IMG/VR virus record: IMGVR_UViG_3300048834_000213
Location: 1-38,944 of that record
DNA length: 38,944 nucleotides
Direction: 5' to 3' (one strand)
From: a virus
This document shows positions 14,131 to 22,727 of this stretch, piece by piece (within the stretch, counting starts at the first letter, position 1; each line of letters begins with the position of its first letter). Below the pieces are notes generated by a model, which saw only the letters and a list, made by a program, of their open reading frames with translations, had not been told where the DNA came from and made no database searches. The position numbers and the translations under genes were made by a program.

Positions 14131-16763
14131 CGATCTGGTCCGAACAGTTCAGCGTCGCGCCGCCCGCCGTTGCGGAGTTTCCCGCTGGTCTCACGATCCG
14201 CGAGATGCGGGATCGCTTCGACCATGCGCTGCCGTCTGGGTTCGACACGCTGGGTGAAATCAGCGTCGACGGTCAGATCGTTCCTCGCGCCATGTGGCCC
14301 CACGTCCGCTTGCGTGGCGACGACCGGGTGGTTCGGTTCAGCGTCCCGGTGCGTGGCGGTGACGAAGGCGGCGGCAAGCAGATCCTCGCGACGCTGGGCG
14401 CCATTGCGCTGACCATTGCCACAGGGGGCATCGCCGGTGGTGCGCTGGCGAAAACGACGCTGGGTGGATACCTCGGGATCAGCCTGAAAGCGGGTTCGAT
14501 CGGCGCCTATGTCGCTGCCGGTGTGGTCTCAATCGTCGGCTCGAATATCCTTTCGCGTCTCACGGCCGCACCGACCCGTGGTAACGAAGGCGACGGCGCG
14601 GAATCGACGCGCAACGCCAGCGCCACTGGCAACGTCCTGCAATTCGGTGGTGGGCTTCCTCGGGTCTACGGTGAGCGCCGGGTGTTCCCGCCTTTCATCG
14701 CGCAACCCCTTGTGACATTCGACGGCGCCGACGAGATCGTGGAAGCGGTCGTGGCGCTTGCCGGGCCGCACCGCCTTCAGGATATTCGCATCGGGTCGTC
14801 CGACGCCTCGGACATGACCGGGGTGGAGATCGAGACGCGCGAGGGATGGGCCGGTGACGCCGATCTGCGGCTCGTTCAGCGGTTCGGGCGCACCGTCACG
14901 CCGAACGTGGAACTCCGGGGTCACGTCGTTCAGCGTGAATCCCAGCAATTACTGGACTCGACTCTCGACGTATCGCTGACGGTCCCGCAACCGCAGCGAT
15001 ACACTGTGGATCGGGTCAACGGGTTGAGCGCCGATGAATACCAGGTTCAGATCGGTTTCCCGCAGGGTCTCGGTCGTCCGTTCGACACGAGTGATCCGGT
15101 TCGCGTTCCGCTTCGTATCCGCATCCGCGAAAGCGGCGGCGAGTGGCGAAATCTGCCAGAGGTGCATTTCCGATCAGCCGAGTTGCGCCTGTTGCGCGCG
15201 ACGATCCGGCTTGTCTGGGAGAACGAAGGTATTCGCGCACCCGAGGTCAGCCCGCGCACCGGCTGGGTTGAAGCCCGCATTGTGAGCCCAGGTCAAACCG
15301 TTGTTCCTGAGACGACGGGCTGGGTTGCTGATGCCTATTTTGATGCGGGGTCGGGCGATGATTATCTGACGGCCGGAAACGTCGGTTCAACGGCTGTGCA
15401 GCACGTCTATGCCGACGATACCACGCTGACGGTGAACCTCGATCCAGTCGAATTTCCGCCTGGTCGGTATGAGGTCGAAATCCTGCGCGGGTGCGGGTTG
15501 CGTGATGCGGTCTGGTCCACAGCGACATATACGGTCAGCGGAAACGTCCGCGATCTGTTCGGCTATTCAGGCACCGTCCCGACTGTCGCTCACACGCGCG
15601 AGGGCTTGTCCGACACTGTGGCCATCACGCGTTGCATCGCGATCTGGAACCGTCAGCCGATCGCGAAGGGTGGCATGGCGATCATCGCGGTTCGGGCGCG
15701 CAACGTCGCACTGGAGTCGATCAGCGTGCTTGCGGGCGGATATGTCCGCGACGACGATGAATGGGTCGTGACCTCGAACCCCGCGCTGCACCTGCGCGAC
15801 GTCTATGAGACCACGCTGCGGATGCGGCGTTATGACGAAACCCTGATCGACGATGACGATATTCAGGGTTTCCGGGAACACTGCGACGACATGGGTTACG
15901 AGGTCAACGCCGTGCTTTCCGGCTCGTCGTTTGCTGAGGCAACGCGCATCATCGCCGGGTGCGGTTATGGCCAGGTGCGTCGCAGCGAGCGCATGGGGGT
16001 TGTCTGGGATCGGGACACGTCCGAGGACGCGCCGGTGCAGATGGTCACACCCAGGAACAGCGCAGACAACGAGGTGCGGCGTTCCTATCGCGCGCTTCCT
16101 GACGGGCTCCGGGTCCGGTTCGACGACGAAGAACAGGAATACGCCGAGCGGTCAATCATCGTGCTGCGCGACGGTATCGACCGCGATGCCGGGCGATACG
16201 AGGAAGTGCGGTTCGAGGGCGTGACGACCGAAGCTGCGGCCCGCGCCCGGGCAGAATATGAGATGGCCGTCTACGAACAGCGGGCCAGCGTGTTTTCCTG
16301 GAAGATGCCCGTGGAGGCGCTGTTGCTGCGCCGCGGTTCGCTCGTCGCTTACACCAGTGATCAGATTTCCGACCGGCACGGGTTCGCGCTGGTGACGGCC
16401 GGCGGCGATGAGACAATCACGCTCGATACGGTCGTGCCCCTGATCAACGAGCCCCGTCCGCGCGCCGTCGTCGTGCCGTTCCGCACCGTTGGTCGCATCC
16501 GTGATCTCGGGCTCACGAGCGGCTGTGAAATCCGCCGACCCGACGGCACTGTGGACATCGTGGCGCTGGATTGCGAGACGGGAGAAAGCGACGTGCTCGT
16601 GTTCGCGGATGCACTTGTCGATCCCGTGGTGGAAGGGACGTTGATCGCGGTCGGGCCGCATGATACGGTCACGAGGCGCTTGCTGGTCCAAGACATCTCG
16701 TGGCAGGGCGACGAGGTGGCGACGATCGAGGCGGTCCCAGAGGCACCGGAGATTTGGCAATGA
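14118..16763 (+). CDS. Fused gpI/gpJ-type tail tip and host-specificity protein
   Basis: An 881-residue protein. Residues 1-85 look like a ubiquitin-fold tail assembly domain, and about 85-155 are a Gly/Ala-rich hydrophobic segment (ILATLGAIALTIATGG, then AGVVSIVGSNILSRL), together resembling lambda gpI. From about residue 175 (GNVLQFGGGLPRVYGERRVFPPFIAQP) the protein follows gpJ-like central tail hub proteins, through the strand-rich domains ending at IEAVPEAPEIW. It should form the tail tip hub that opens on receptor contact. GTG 14118 overlaps the peptidase gene by 13 bases. It is shorter than lambda gpJ (1132 residues); receptor binding may lie in the two following fibre genes. Confidence 0.87.
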   Translation: MSVVAIWSEQFSVAPPAVAEFPAGLTIREMRDRFDHALPSGFDTLGEISVDGQIVPRAMWPHVRLRGDDRVVRFSVPVRGGDEGGGKQILATLGAIALTIATGGIAGGALAKTTLGGYLGISLKAGSIGAYVAAGVVSIVGSNILSRLTAAPTRGNEGDGAESTRNASATGNVLQFGGGLPRVYGERRVFPPFIAQPLVTFDGADEIVEAVVALAGPHRLQDIRIGSSDASDMTGVEIETREGWAGDADLRLVQRFGRTVTPNVELRGHVVQRESQQLLDSTLDVSLTVPQPQRYTVDRVNGLSADEYQVQIGFPQGLGRPFDTSDPVRVPLRIRIRESGGEWRNLPEVHFRSAELRLLRATIRLVWENEGIRAPEVSPRTGWVEARIVSPGQTVVPETTGWVADAYFDAGSGDDYLTAGNVGSTAVQHVYADDTTLTVNLDPVEFPPGRYEVEILRGCGLRDAVWSTATYTVSGNVRDLFGYSGTVPTVAHTREGLSDTVAITRCIAIWNRQPIAKGGMAIIAVRARNVALESISVLAGGYVRDDDEWVVTSNPALHLRDVYETTLRMRRYDETLIDDDDIQGFREHCDDMGYEVNAVLSGSSFAEATRIIAGCGYGQVRRSERMGVVWDRDTSEDAPVQMVTPRNSADNEVRRSYRALPDGLRVRFDDEEQEYAERSIIVLRDGIDRDAGRYEEVRFEGVTTEAAARARAEYEMAVYEQRASVFSWKMPVEALLLRRGSLVAYTSDQISDRHGFALVTAGGDETITLDTVVPLINEPRPRAVVVPFRTVGRIRDLGLTSGCEIRRPDGTVDIVALDCETGESDVLVFADALVDPVVEGTLIAVGPHDTVTRRLLVQDISWQGDEVATIEAVPEAPEIWQ

Positions 16764-17755
16764 CGATCCGTGACGAAATCGGCGATCCGGCGAACGGGGA
16801 TCAACTGATCGACGCGCTCGACGATCGGTTCGATGTGATCTGGAACGGCGTCATGCTCCACATGACGAGTGTCGGTGGCACGGCCGACGCGGTGACGGCC
16901 ACGGTGACGCCAGCGGTCGGTGTCGACGGTTATCTGAACGGGATGGCGTTCTCGATCGTCTGGGACGACGCAAACACGGTCTCCAATTTCACGCTGAACG
17001 GTCTGCCCGTCGTCGGCCCGGCCGGCGAAGCGTTGCCGATCGGAGCCGTCGAGTCGGGGCTCGCGTCGGTCCTTCTCGTCGTTGACGACGAGTTTCGGAT
17101 CATGTCGAACATCGTGGCCGATGTCGAAAATGCAGCTTACTACTGGCAAGTCACGTCGTCGCAGAGCATCACCTGGCCGACAAACTTGCCCGGCAACCGG
17201 CGCGTGCGTGTTCAGGCGTGGGCCGGTGGCGGTGGCGGTCACTCGTCGGGCGGCGCCGGTGGTGGCGGTGGATACGCCGAGTCCGAGTTCCGTCTGTCGA
17301 CCCTCGGGGCAAGCACGACTTGCACGATTGGCGCAGGCGGCAGCGTTGCGGCGGCCGGCGGCAACACCACGTTCGGTTCGCTGTTGACGGCCTACGGTGG
17401 CGGTGCGGGAACGTCCACCAATGGCGGGGCCGGTGGTGGCACGAACGCGGTCGGCACAAACGGTCTGGCCGGTGGCGGTTATCTCGGTGGAGGTGACGGC
17501 GGGTATACCATTGAATCGCTCGAACAGGCGCCGAAAAACGCAACCTCAATCTGGGGTGGTGCCGGTGGCGCAATTGGCACTATGACTGGCGGGAACGCTG
17601 TATTTGGTGGCGCGGGTGGTTCGGCTGGATCAGGCGGCACGTCGAAATTCGGCGGTGCCGGGGGCGGGAACGGGGTTGCCGGGACTGCGCCGGCCGGGGC
17701 GGGCGGGCGCAATGCTGCCGGGGCTCGCGGTGAAATTCGCATCTGGATTGGATGA
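16760..17755 (+). CDS. Tail fibre protein with glycine-rich adhesin domain
   Basis: A 331-residue protein with two parts. Residues 1-130 are an ordinary beta-rich attachment domain (RDEIGDPANGDQLIDALDDR, FTLNGLPVVGPAGEALPIGA). Residues about 155-325 are very rich in Gly, in runs such as AGGGGGHSSGGAGGGGGYAE, broken by short variable loops. Such motifs form polyglycine-II helix bundles in gp38-type adhesins, where the loops between them contact the receptor. The final segment AAGARGEIRIWIG is the usual end of these Gly-rich domains. It is therefore a likely host-range determinant. The start is ATG 16760, overlapping the gpJ stop. Confidence 0.75.
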   Translation: MTIRDEIGDPANGDQLIDALDDRFDVIWNGVMLHMTSVGGTADAVTATVTPAVGVDGYLNGMAFSIVWDDANTVSNFTLNGLPVVGPAGEALPIGAVESGLASVLLVVDDEFRIMSNIVADVENAAYYWQVTSSQSITWPTNLPGNRRVRVQAWAGGGGGHSSGGAGGGGGYAESEFRLSTLGASTTCTIGAGGSVAAAGGNTTFGSLLTAYGGGAGTSTNGGAGGGTNAVGTNGLAGGGYLGGGDGGYTIESLEQAPKNATSIWGGAGGAIGTMTGGNAVFGGAGGSAGSGGTSKFGGAGGGNGVAGTAPAGAGGRNAAGARGEIRIWIG

Positions 17756-20700
17756 TCAACATGACGGTTCTGCACACGATCACCGGCGAACTGCGCCACA
17801 TCACCGGCGAACTTTTGCCGAATACGACCTTCACGATCGCCCCTGTGGTCATCGTGTCGGGCGACGGCGATGACGTCGGGATCATGGGTGATATTGTCGA
17901 GATCACGTCGGACGCCTCGGCTCAGGTCGAGTTTGATCTCTACGAGGGCGATTACGTCGTCGAATACATGACCACACGGGGCAAAGTCACTCGCGCCGCT
18001 CGGGTCGACACTGAAGGGCCGTGGACGATGGGTCGGTTTTTGACGCCGACCGGAACCTATTCGCCGTCTCTGGTGCAACAGGCCGCCGCCAGCGCCGCGC
18101 AGGCCGAAACTGCCGCTGACCGGGCTGAGGCGGCGGCGGACGTTTTCCCCGTCACGCCTGATCAATTCGGGGCGCAGTCGGGCATCCTTCTGGACCCCGT
18201 GACGCGCACGATCTATGACGCGATCATTGCGTCTAGCGCGAGTGTGCAGGCTGAATATCTGTGGCTGCTTGAGAAAACCGTGCGCGAATTTCAGCGGGCG
18301 GGGTTAATTATCGGGACGGACGTTACCTATTCCATCTCGGGGGGCGTGGTGACTTGGGCCGATAGCGGCGCGCTGACCGCGCGGCTGCAAAAAGCATATG
18401 ACTACATCGAACTCGGCTATCTGATCCAAGTTGAAGGGTCGCACGGGCGCGGGGCGACGGTGACTTCCACGCAGCTCAACGCGGCCAATGCGATCAACCC
18501 AGCAACCAACGCGGCGGCAATGCAAGACTGGCTTGATGCAGTCGCGGCGTCCGGTCAGGTTGGCGTCTTGGGCGCGGCTGACTATCCCATTGGGGCCACG
18601 CTTGTAATCCCCAGCTATGCGCGGATCAGTGGCGTCCGGGGGCGGTCGCGCATTCGCATGGCGTCAACGGTTGGCTATCGCCATATCACGGCCATGACCG
18701 GCAAGACGGACGTGCACGTTACCGGCGTGACGATTGAAAACGGGATCATCTTTGACGGCAACTATCTGGCGCGCGTTTCTGCCGGAGCTGGCACGATCAG
18801 CGATGCTCTCATCAATGACGATCTGTGGGGCACGACGCTTTCAATTGCCAACACGTCGCATTCCAGCATCGACGCAGAGGCATGGGATGCCTACAAGCAC
18901 TGCTTTGACGTGTCTGGCAACTATCACGGGCGCAGCGGGACGCCTTACACGCAGCCCTACGTCATGCAACGCAGCTTCGCCATCAAGGTTCCGAAGATCA
19001 TCACCCGGGGGTCTGGCGACGACCTGACGACGACGCATTCCAGCACGGATTTGCATTTCGGCGTGGTGCGCAGCTTCTTTGCGCGCGGCGATCTGGTGTC
19101 TAACGGCAACGGGTTCGAGGTTGATGATGGGTCAATCTTTGTGCGCGCCGATGATGTGCTGGCGATGTTCTGCTACACCGCTTGCGAGATCAAAGGTCAT
19201 GCCGACGCACAAGCGGCGCATGACGTGCATGTGTCGCTTCTGGAGTCGGTCAATGCAACAAACGGCGTAGTGATCCGGCACATTGACCACGGCGCCCCGG
19301 CGGTCATTTCCCCGCCAACGGCAGCAGAGCCGCAAAGCACCATGGCAGCAAACGTCACCATCGGTCGGCTTATCGTACGTGACCCGGTGGCATGGCTGAC
19401 GAGCGGGGCTGAGGTTCGCGCGGCGGCAAGGGTATACGCCTATGACAATGTGACGTTCGGGCCGATTACGGTTGAGCAGGGAGACGCCGCAAGCGACTAT
19501 TTCGGGGTCAACACCGACGACAGCGACGGCGTTGTGCAGATGTTCAACAGCGCCGGTCGCGTGACGTTCTCGACCGTTGCGATTGATGGTTTTTCTGACA
19601 GCGCGACCGGATTTAGGGTCACGTCCAGCACCATCGGGCCGGTCTCCGCGCAGGCAGTAATCACTCGCAGCGGTCCGATGCGCGCCGTTTCGCACACCAA
19701 CGATGATCTGGCCTGCGACGTTACTATTGGGATTGTGGACGCGCACAGAAGCACGGCGACGGCAGGAAGCTATGCGGTTCGCGGGGTTGCGGGGAAAACC
19801 CGCGTTGGCACGATCCGGCACAAAAACATGGACCGCGTGTTGATGCGCGCGATGCCCTTTGTGATTGAGCAGCCTTTCACAAGCACGGGCGGAACGCCAA
19901 CGACGCCGCTCGAAGCCTTGACTATCGTCTCCAATGAGGCCCAAACCACGGGCGTGAACCTTGGGGCTGGCGACGGGGCGCGGGCGACATTCCGGCACCG
20001 ATACGCTGGCGACGGGGATTTTGGCGAGGAAGTCGGGTCGCTCGGATTTGAGCGCGCGGTTGATACGGATACCACCCGCACAGTAATTGGGCGCATTCGG
20101 GCGTCAAGCGACGGCACCACGGCGAACATGCGGGACGTTCTGTCTTTCGATGGGGCGACTGGCTATGTGTCGGCTCCCTACGCTTTTGAAGTTGGCGACG
20201 CGACGTTCGGATATTCCGCCATGCGCAGGGTCCGGTCTGCCGGGCGGGAGGAGCTTGTCCTTGTTGCAAACCGGGGGTCAAGTTTCAGCACCGGCTCACT
20301 TGGCGCTGCGGTCAAGATGTATGGCAACGCCGACGCCGAACACCCGGGCGCGATGACGCTCAATACCGGGACGAACGACAACGTCACCGCGCGCTATTAC
20401 CTCACCCAAAGCGGCACCCATGTTCTGGGATCAGGCGTTTGGGATTATGGGGACGCGCTGAATATCGGCACGTGGCAAGGTTCGTCAAATTACCCTGATG
20501 ATACAGTCGAGACTGCGTTTGCGCACTTGCAGGTCAAGGACAATTGGACCATCGGGTCAGGCAGGCTCGGGGTTTTTGTCGATCAGCGCGCGCAAAGCCA
20601 AGCCAATGCTTCGACTGTTCCGCAGATAGGGATAGGTGTCGGCTGGCGAGAATTGCCCGCCCAGGATATCGGCTCTGGTGAGGGTGTTGGGTATGGGTTT

Positions 20701-21405
20701 TATGCGCGACTGGTGGGGGACACGGCCCATACCCTTCTGGCAAGCATCGTCTCGGAAAAGGTAAGCGCTACGGATCTTGACCGCACGTCCGATCTCGTAA
20801 CCCGCTTGTCTGAGGATGGTTCCGCGTCCCCGCGAGAGGTTCAAAGGATCAGCGCAGCAACCGGAATCGCCAACTTCCCGCTCGGTGCCACGATCAATGG
20901 CAGCGAGGTAATCTCGACCGCTAGCTTTGCCGACCCGCGCAAGACGCCGGGGGTTCCAGTTGTCATCGCTCGTGGCACGGCGGCGGCTGTTACAGGGGTT
21001 ACGACCGAAGAAACAGTGGCGACGTTTGTCCTGCCGGCAGGCTTTATGGGGCCGTTTGGTAGGGCAGACATTCGGCTTTTGACATCCCAAACCAACAATG
21101 CGAACAACAAGGGCGTTAGGGTTACGTTTGGCGGCACAACTGTGATGTTCAGCAATGCTGGCTTTACAGGGTCTCTTTCAACCGACAGAAATGTGACAGT
21201 ATTCAACGTAAACTCCGAGGCGGTTCAGGCATTTTTGCCTGCTGAGGCGGTATTCAGCCCGTCAGAAACCGCAGCTTCTGGGGCATCGTCTGCCGCCGTC
21301 AACACCGCCGCCGATGTGACCTGCACCATCACCGTTCAACTCGCCAACGCCGCCGATAGCCTGCAAGTGGTTCGGTGGGAGTTGGTGGTCACGCATGTTA
21401 GCTAA
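17752..21405 (+). CDS. Large tailspike/tail fibre, probable beta-helix
   Basis: A 1217-residue protein, the longest in the window. Residues 1-105 are a small beta domain for virion attachment, followed by an Ala-rich coiled coil (AAASAAQAETAADRAEAAAD). From about residue 265 the pattern of short strands and turns (YPIGATLVIPSYARISGVRG, VTIENGIIFDGNY) is that of a right-handed beta helix of the pectate-lyase type. After residue about 700 come further strand-rich domains and a C-terminal beta domain. It should bind or degrade a surface glycan; no catalytic residues can be assigned. From about 18200 on, codon use differs from upstream genes (more GGG, GCG and AT-richer codons), indicating a swapped receptor-binding module. 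Confidence 0.75.
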   Translation: MINMTVLHTITGELRHITGELLPNTTFTIAPVVIVSGDGDDVGIMGDIVEITSDASAQVEFDLYEGDYVVEYMTTRGKVTRAARVDTEGPWTMGRFLTPTGTYSPSLVQQAAASAAQAETAADRAEAAADVFPVTPDQFGAQSGILLDPVTRTIYDAIIASSASVQAEYLWLLEKTVREFQRAGLIIGTDVTYSISGGVVTWADSGALTARLQKAYDYIELGYLIQVEGSHGRGATVTSTQLNAANAINPATNAAAMQDWLDAVAASGQVGVLGAADYPIGATLVIPSYARISGVRGRSRIRMASTVGYRHITAMTGKTDVHVTGVTIENGIIFDGNYLARVSAGAGTISDALINDDLWGTTLSIANTSHSSIDAEAWDAYKHCFDVSGNYHGRSGTPYTQPYVMQRSFAIKVPKIITRGSGDDLTTTHSSTDLHFGVVRSFFARGDLVSNGNGFEVDDGSIFVRADDVLAMFCYTACEIKGHADAQAAHDVHVSLLESVNATNGVVIRHIDHGAPAVISPPTAAEPQSTMAANVTIGRLIVRDPVAWLTSGAEVRAAARVYAYDNVTFGPITVEQGDAASDYFGVNTDDSDGVVQMFNSAGRVTFSTVAIDGFSDSATGFRVTSSTIGPVSAQAVITRSGPMRAVSHTNDDLACDVTIGIVDAHRSTATAGSYAVRGVAGKTRVGTIRHKNMDRVLMRAMPFVIEQPFTSTGGTPTTPLEALTIVSNEAQTTGVNLGAGDGARATFRHRYAGDGDFGEEVGSLGFERAVDTDTTRTVIGRIRASSDGTTANMRDVLSFDGATGYVSAPYAFEVGDATFGYSAMRRVRSAGREELVLVANRGSSFSTGSLGAAVKMYGNADAEHPGAMTLNTGTNDNVTARYYLTQSGTHVLGSGVWDYGDALNIGTWQGSSNYPDDTVETAFAHLQVKDNWTIGSGRLGVFVDQRAQSQANASTVPQIGIGVGWRELPAQDIGSGEGVGYGFYARLVGDTAHTLLASIVSEKVSATDLDRTSDLVTRLSEDGSASPREVQRISAATGIANFPLGATINGSEVISTASFADPRKTPGVPVVIARGTAAAVTGVTTEETVATFVLPAGFMGPFGRADIRLLTSQTNNANNKGVRVTFGGTTVMFSNAGFTGSLSTDRNVTVFNVNSEAVQAFLPAEAVFSPSETAASGASSAAVNTAADVTCTITVQLANAADSLQVVRWELVVTHVS

Positions 21406-22049
21406 ACCAAAGGAGACGACATGACCCAGCGTTCCATGTCCCGGAGATCGCCGGTGTTGTGGAACGTCATGTCGGGCTCGAAGGCGAAACGCTCCGACGC
21501 ATGGGTGTCGCTCACAGCGGCATCCGCGCGACCTGTGATCATCACGACGCGACCGCCGAGATCACGGATCGCTTGCGCCTCGTTGGCGTAACGCACGTCG
21601 TCGATGATGATCACAGGGGTGGCGTTGATCTCGATCCGCTGTTTCGCGAACCGCACCCACACGTCGGGGTCCAGTTCGTTCCGCACACCGTTCCCGATCG
21701 CCTGCATCATCTGGGTCGGCGTGAGACCGCCCAGCCGCGGATCGGGAACGCGCTTCAGATCGCCCTCGATCGCTCGTTGCGCTTCGTCTGACGTAAACCC
21801 CTGATGGATCAGGAGCCCGCGCATTGCGGCTTTCAACGGGGCGGCGAATTTCACCTTATCCGATACACCGAATTGCAGCCGAATCAGTCGAGCCATTGTC
21901 GACTTGCCGGACCCCGCCCGACCGGCAATGCCGATGATCCGTTTGGTTGACGGTTTCAAGAAGCACGGGCTGGGGTCTGCGGCGTCCCAGCGCAGAAGGC
22001 ACTTGGCGCAGAACATCTCGTCCTGCTGGCGGATCGCTTCGCATTTCAT
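21402..22049 (-). CDS. Deoxynucleoside monophosphate kinase with N-terminal Cys motif
   Basis: A 215-residue P-loop kinase resembling phage dNMP kinases, which phosphorylate dNMPs to supply DNA synthesis. Walker A is GRAGSGKS at residues 43-50. The segment VKFAAPLKAAMRGLL and the long VPDPRLGGLTPTQMMQAIGN with RNELDPDVW are typical of the family, as is VIIIDDVRYANEAQAI (DDVR). Residues 1-35 form a separate Cys-containing segment (C3, C14, C17, C29; MFCAKCLLRWD) like a small phage zinc-ribbon protein fused in front. ATG 22049 follows GGAGG. The stop overlaps the fibre stop on the other strand. Confidence 0.85.
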   Translation of the reverse strand: MKCEAIRQQDEMFCAKCLLRWDAADPSPCFLKPSTKRIIGIAGRAGSGKSTMARLIRLQFGVSDKVKFAAPLKAAMRGLLIHQGFTSDEAQRAIEGDLKRVPDPRLGGLTPTQMMQAIGNGVRNELDPDVWVRFAKQRIEINATPVIIIDDVRYANEAQAIRDLGGRVVMITGRADAAVSDTHASERFAFEPDMTFHNTGDLRDMERWVMSSPLV

Positions 22050-22051
22050 GG

Positions 22052-22297
22052 TCAAACCTCCGGGGGCAAGGGGAACGGGTAAGGAGCGGGAGCGGGCGCA
22101 GGGGGCACAGGGATCGCTGTCGGTGCGATGATGGCCCATAACGCCTCGATCGCTGCCTCTGGCGTCGTGCCGCGCACCGAGGTCACGTTGATGCCCCGGC
22201 CAATGACGCACTCGGCGATGAACTCGCCGCCGCGATACCTCACGCCAAAGAGCGAAACCTGGTCATGCCTGACGATCTTTTCAAGAGTCGAGCGCAT
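22052..22297 (-). CDS. Small protein with Pro-rich tail, paralogue of its neighbour
   Basis: An 81-residue protein of unknown function. Residues 1-60 are a small alpha/beta domain (VSLFGVRYRGGEFIAECVIG, TPEAAIEALWAII) and the last 20 are Pro/Ala-rich (PVPPAPAPAPYPFPLPPEV). The next gene upstream encodes a protein of the same layout with the tail VPPAPAPAPFPMPPGL, so the two appear to be tandem duplicates. The ATG at 22297 has GGGG eight bases upstream; GTG 22303 overlaps the previous stop and is an alternative. Confidence 0.65.
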   Translation of the reverse strand: MRSTLEKIVRHDQVSLFGVRYRGGEFIAECVIGRGINVTSVRGTTPEAAIEALWAIIAPTAIPVPPAPAPAPYPFPLPPEV

Positions 22298-22299
22298 GA

Positions 22300-22536
22300 T
22301 CACAACCCCGGCGGCATGGGGAACGGCGCTGGTGCCGGGGCAGGCGGAACAGTCGTCAGCATCTTGCCAAGGGCGTTGCGCAGGGCTTCGGTCGGTCGCT
22401 CACCATAGGCTTCGCTGACCTTGCGGTGCTTGGGGCCATAGAGCGTGACAAGGTAAGGCCGTCCGTTCTCGTTCTTGATCAGACTGACGTTCGTGACGAC
22501 CCCTCGGATCATCAATTCTTCAAGGTGCGGCGTCAT
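22300..22536 (-). CDS. Small protein with Pro-rich tail, paralogue of its neighbour
   Basis: A 78-residue protein of unknown function, with a strand-rich core (VVTNVSLIKNENGRPYLVTL) and a helix with the pattern ERPTEALRNALGKML, which matches TTPEAAIEALWAII in the downstream protein. Both end in a VPPAPAPAP tail. ATG 22536 is preceded by AAAGGGA; the frame is open for 53 codons upstream, but that stretch overlaps the neighbouring zinc-finger gene antagonistically and lacks a ribosome-binding site. A binding role in the replication operon is possible; nothing more can be said. Confidence 0.65.
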   Translation of the reverse strand: MTPHLEELMIRGVVTNVSLIKNENGRPYLVTLYGPKHRKVSEAYGERPTEALRNALGKMLTTVPPAPAPAPFPMPPGL

Positions 22537-22727
22537 TTCTGTTTCCCTTTCGTGTGGTCCCGCCCGACGTGCCAGAGCCCGCAGAACGGGCATCGGTATG
22601 ACGAGATGTTCTTGACGTTCTTGTTGTGTTTCATCCGACGCACCACGTCGGCAGCGAGCGCGGCACTCTGATAGGCTTGCTTTCCGTCGCAGCATGCCGC
22701 CTTCGTCCAGCCCGTTCCACCTTTCAT
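22533..22727 (-). CDS. Small zinc-finger protein
   Basis: A 64-residue basic protein with one CxxC motif and a His near it (YRCPFCGLWHVGR, residues about 45-57), preceded by a helical part with Ala and Arg (SAALAADVVRRMKH). Such single-finger proteins are common in phage replication operons and are of unknown function; nucleic acid binding is plausible from the charge. ATG 22727 overlaps the polymerase stop (ATGA), and its own stop overlaps the next ATG, so the gene is embedded in the coupled leftward operon. Confidence 0.7.
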   Translation of the reverse strand: MKGGTGWTKAACCDGKQAYQSAALAADVVRRMKHNKNVKNISSYRCPFCGLWHVGRDHTKGKQK

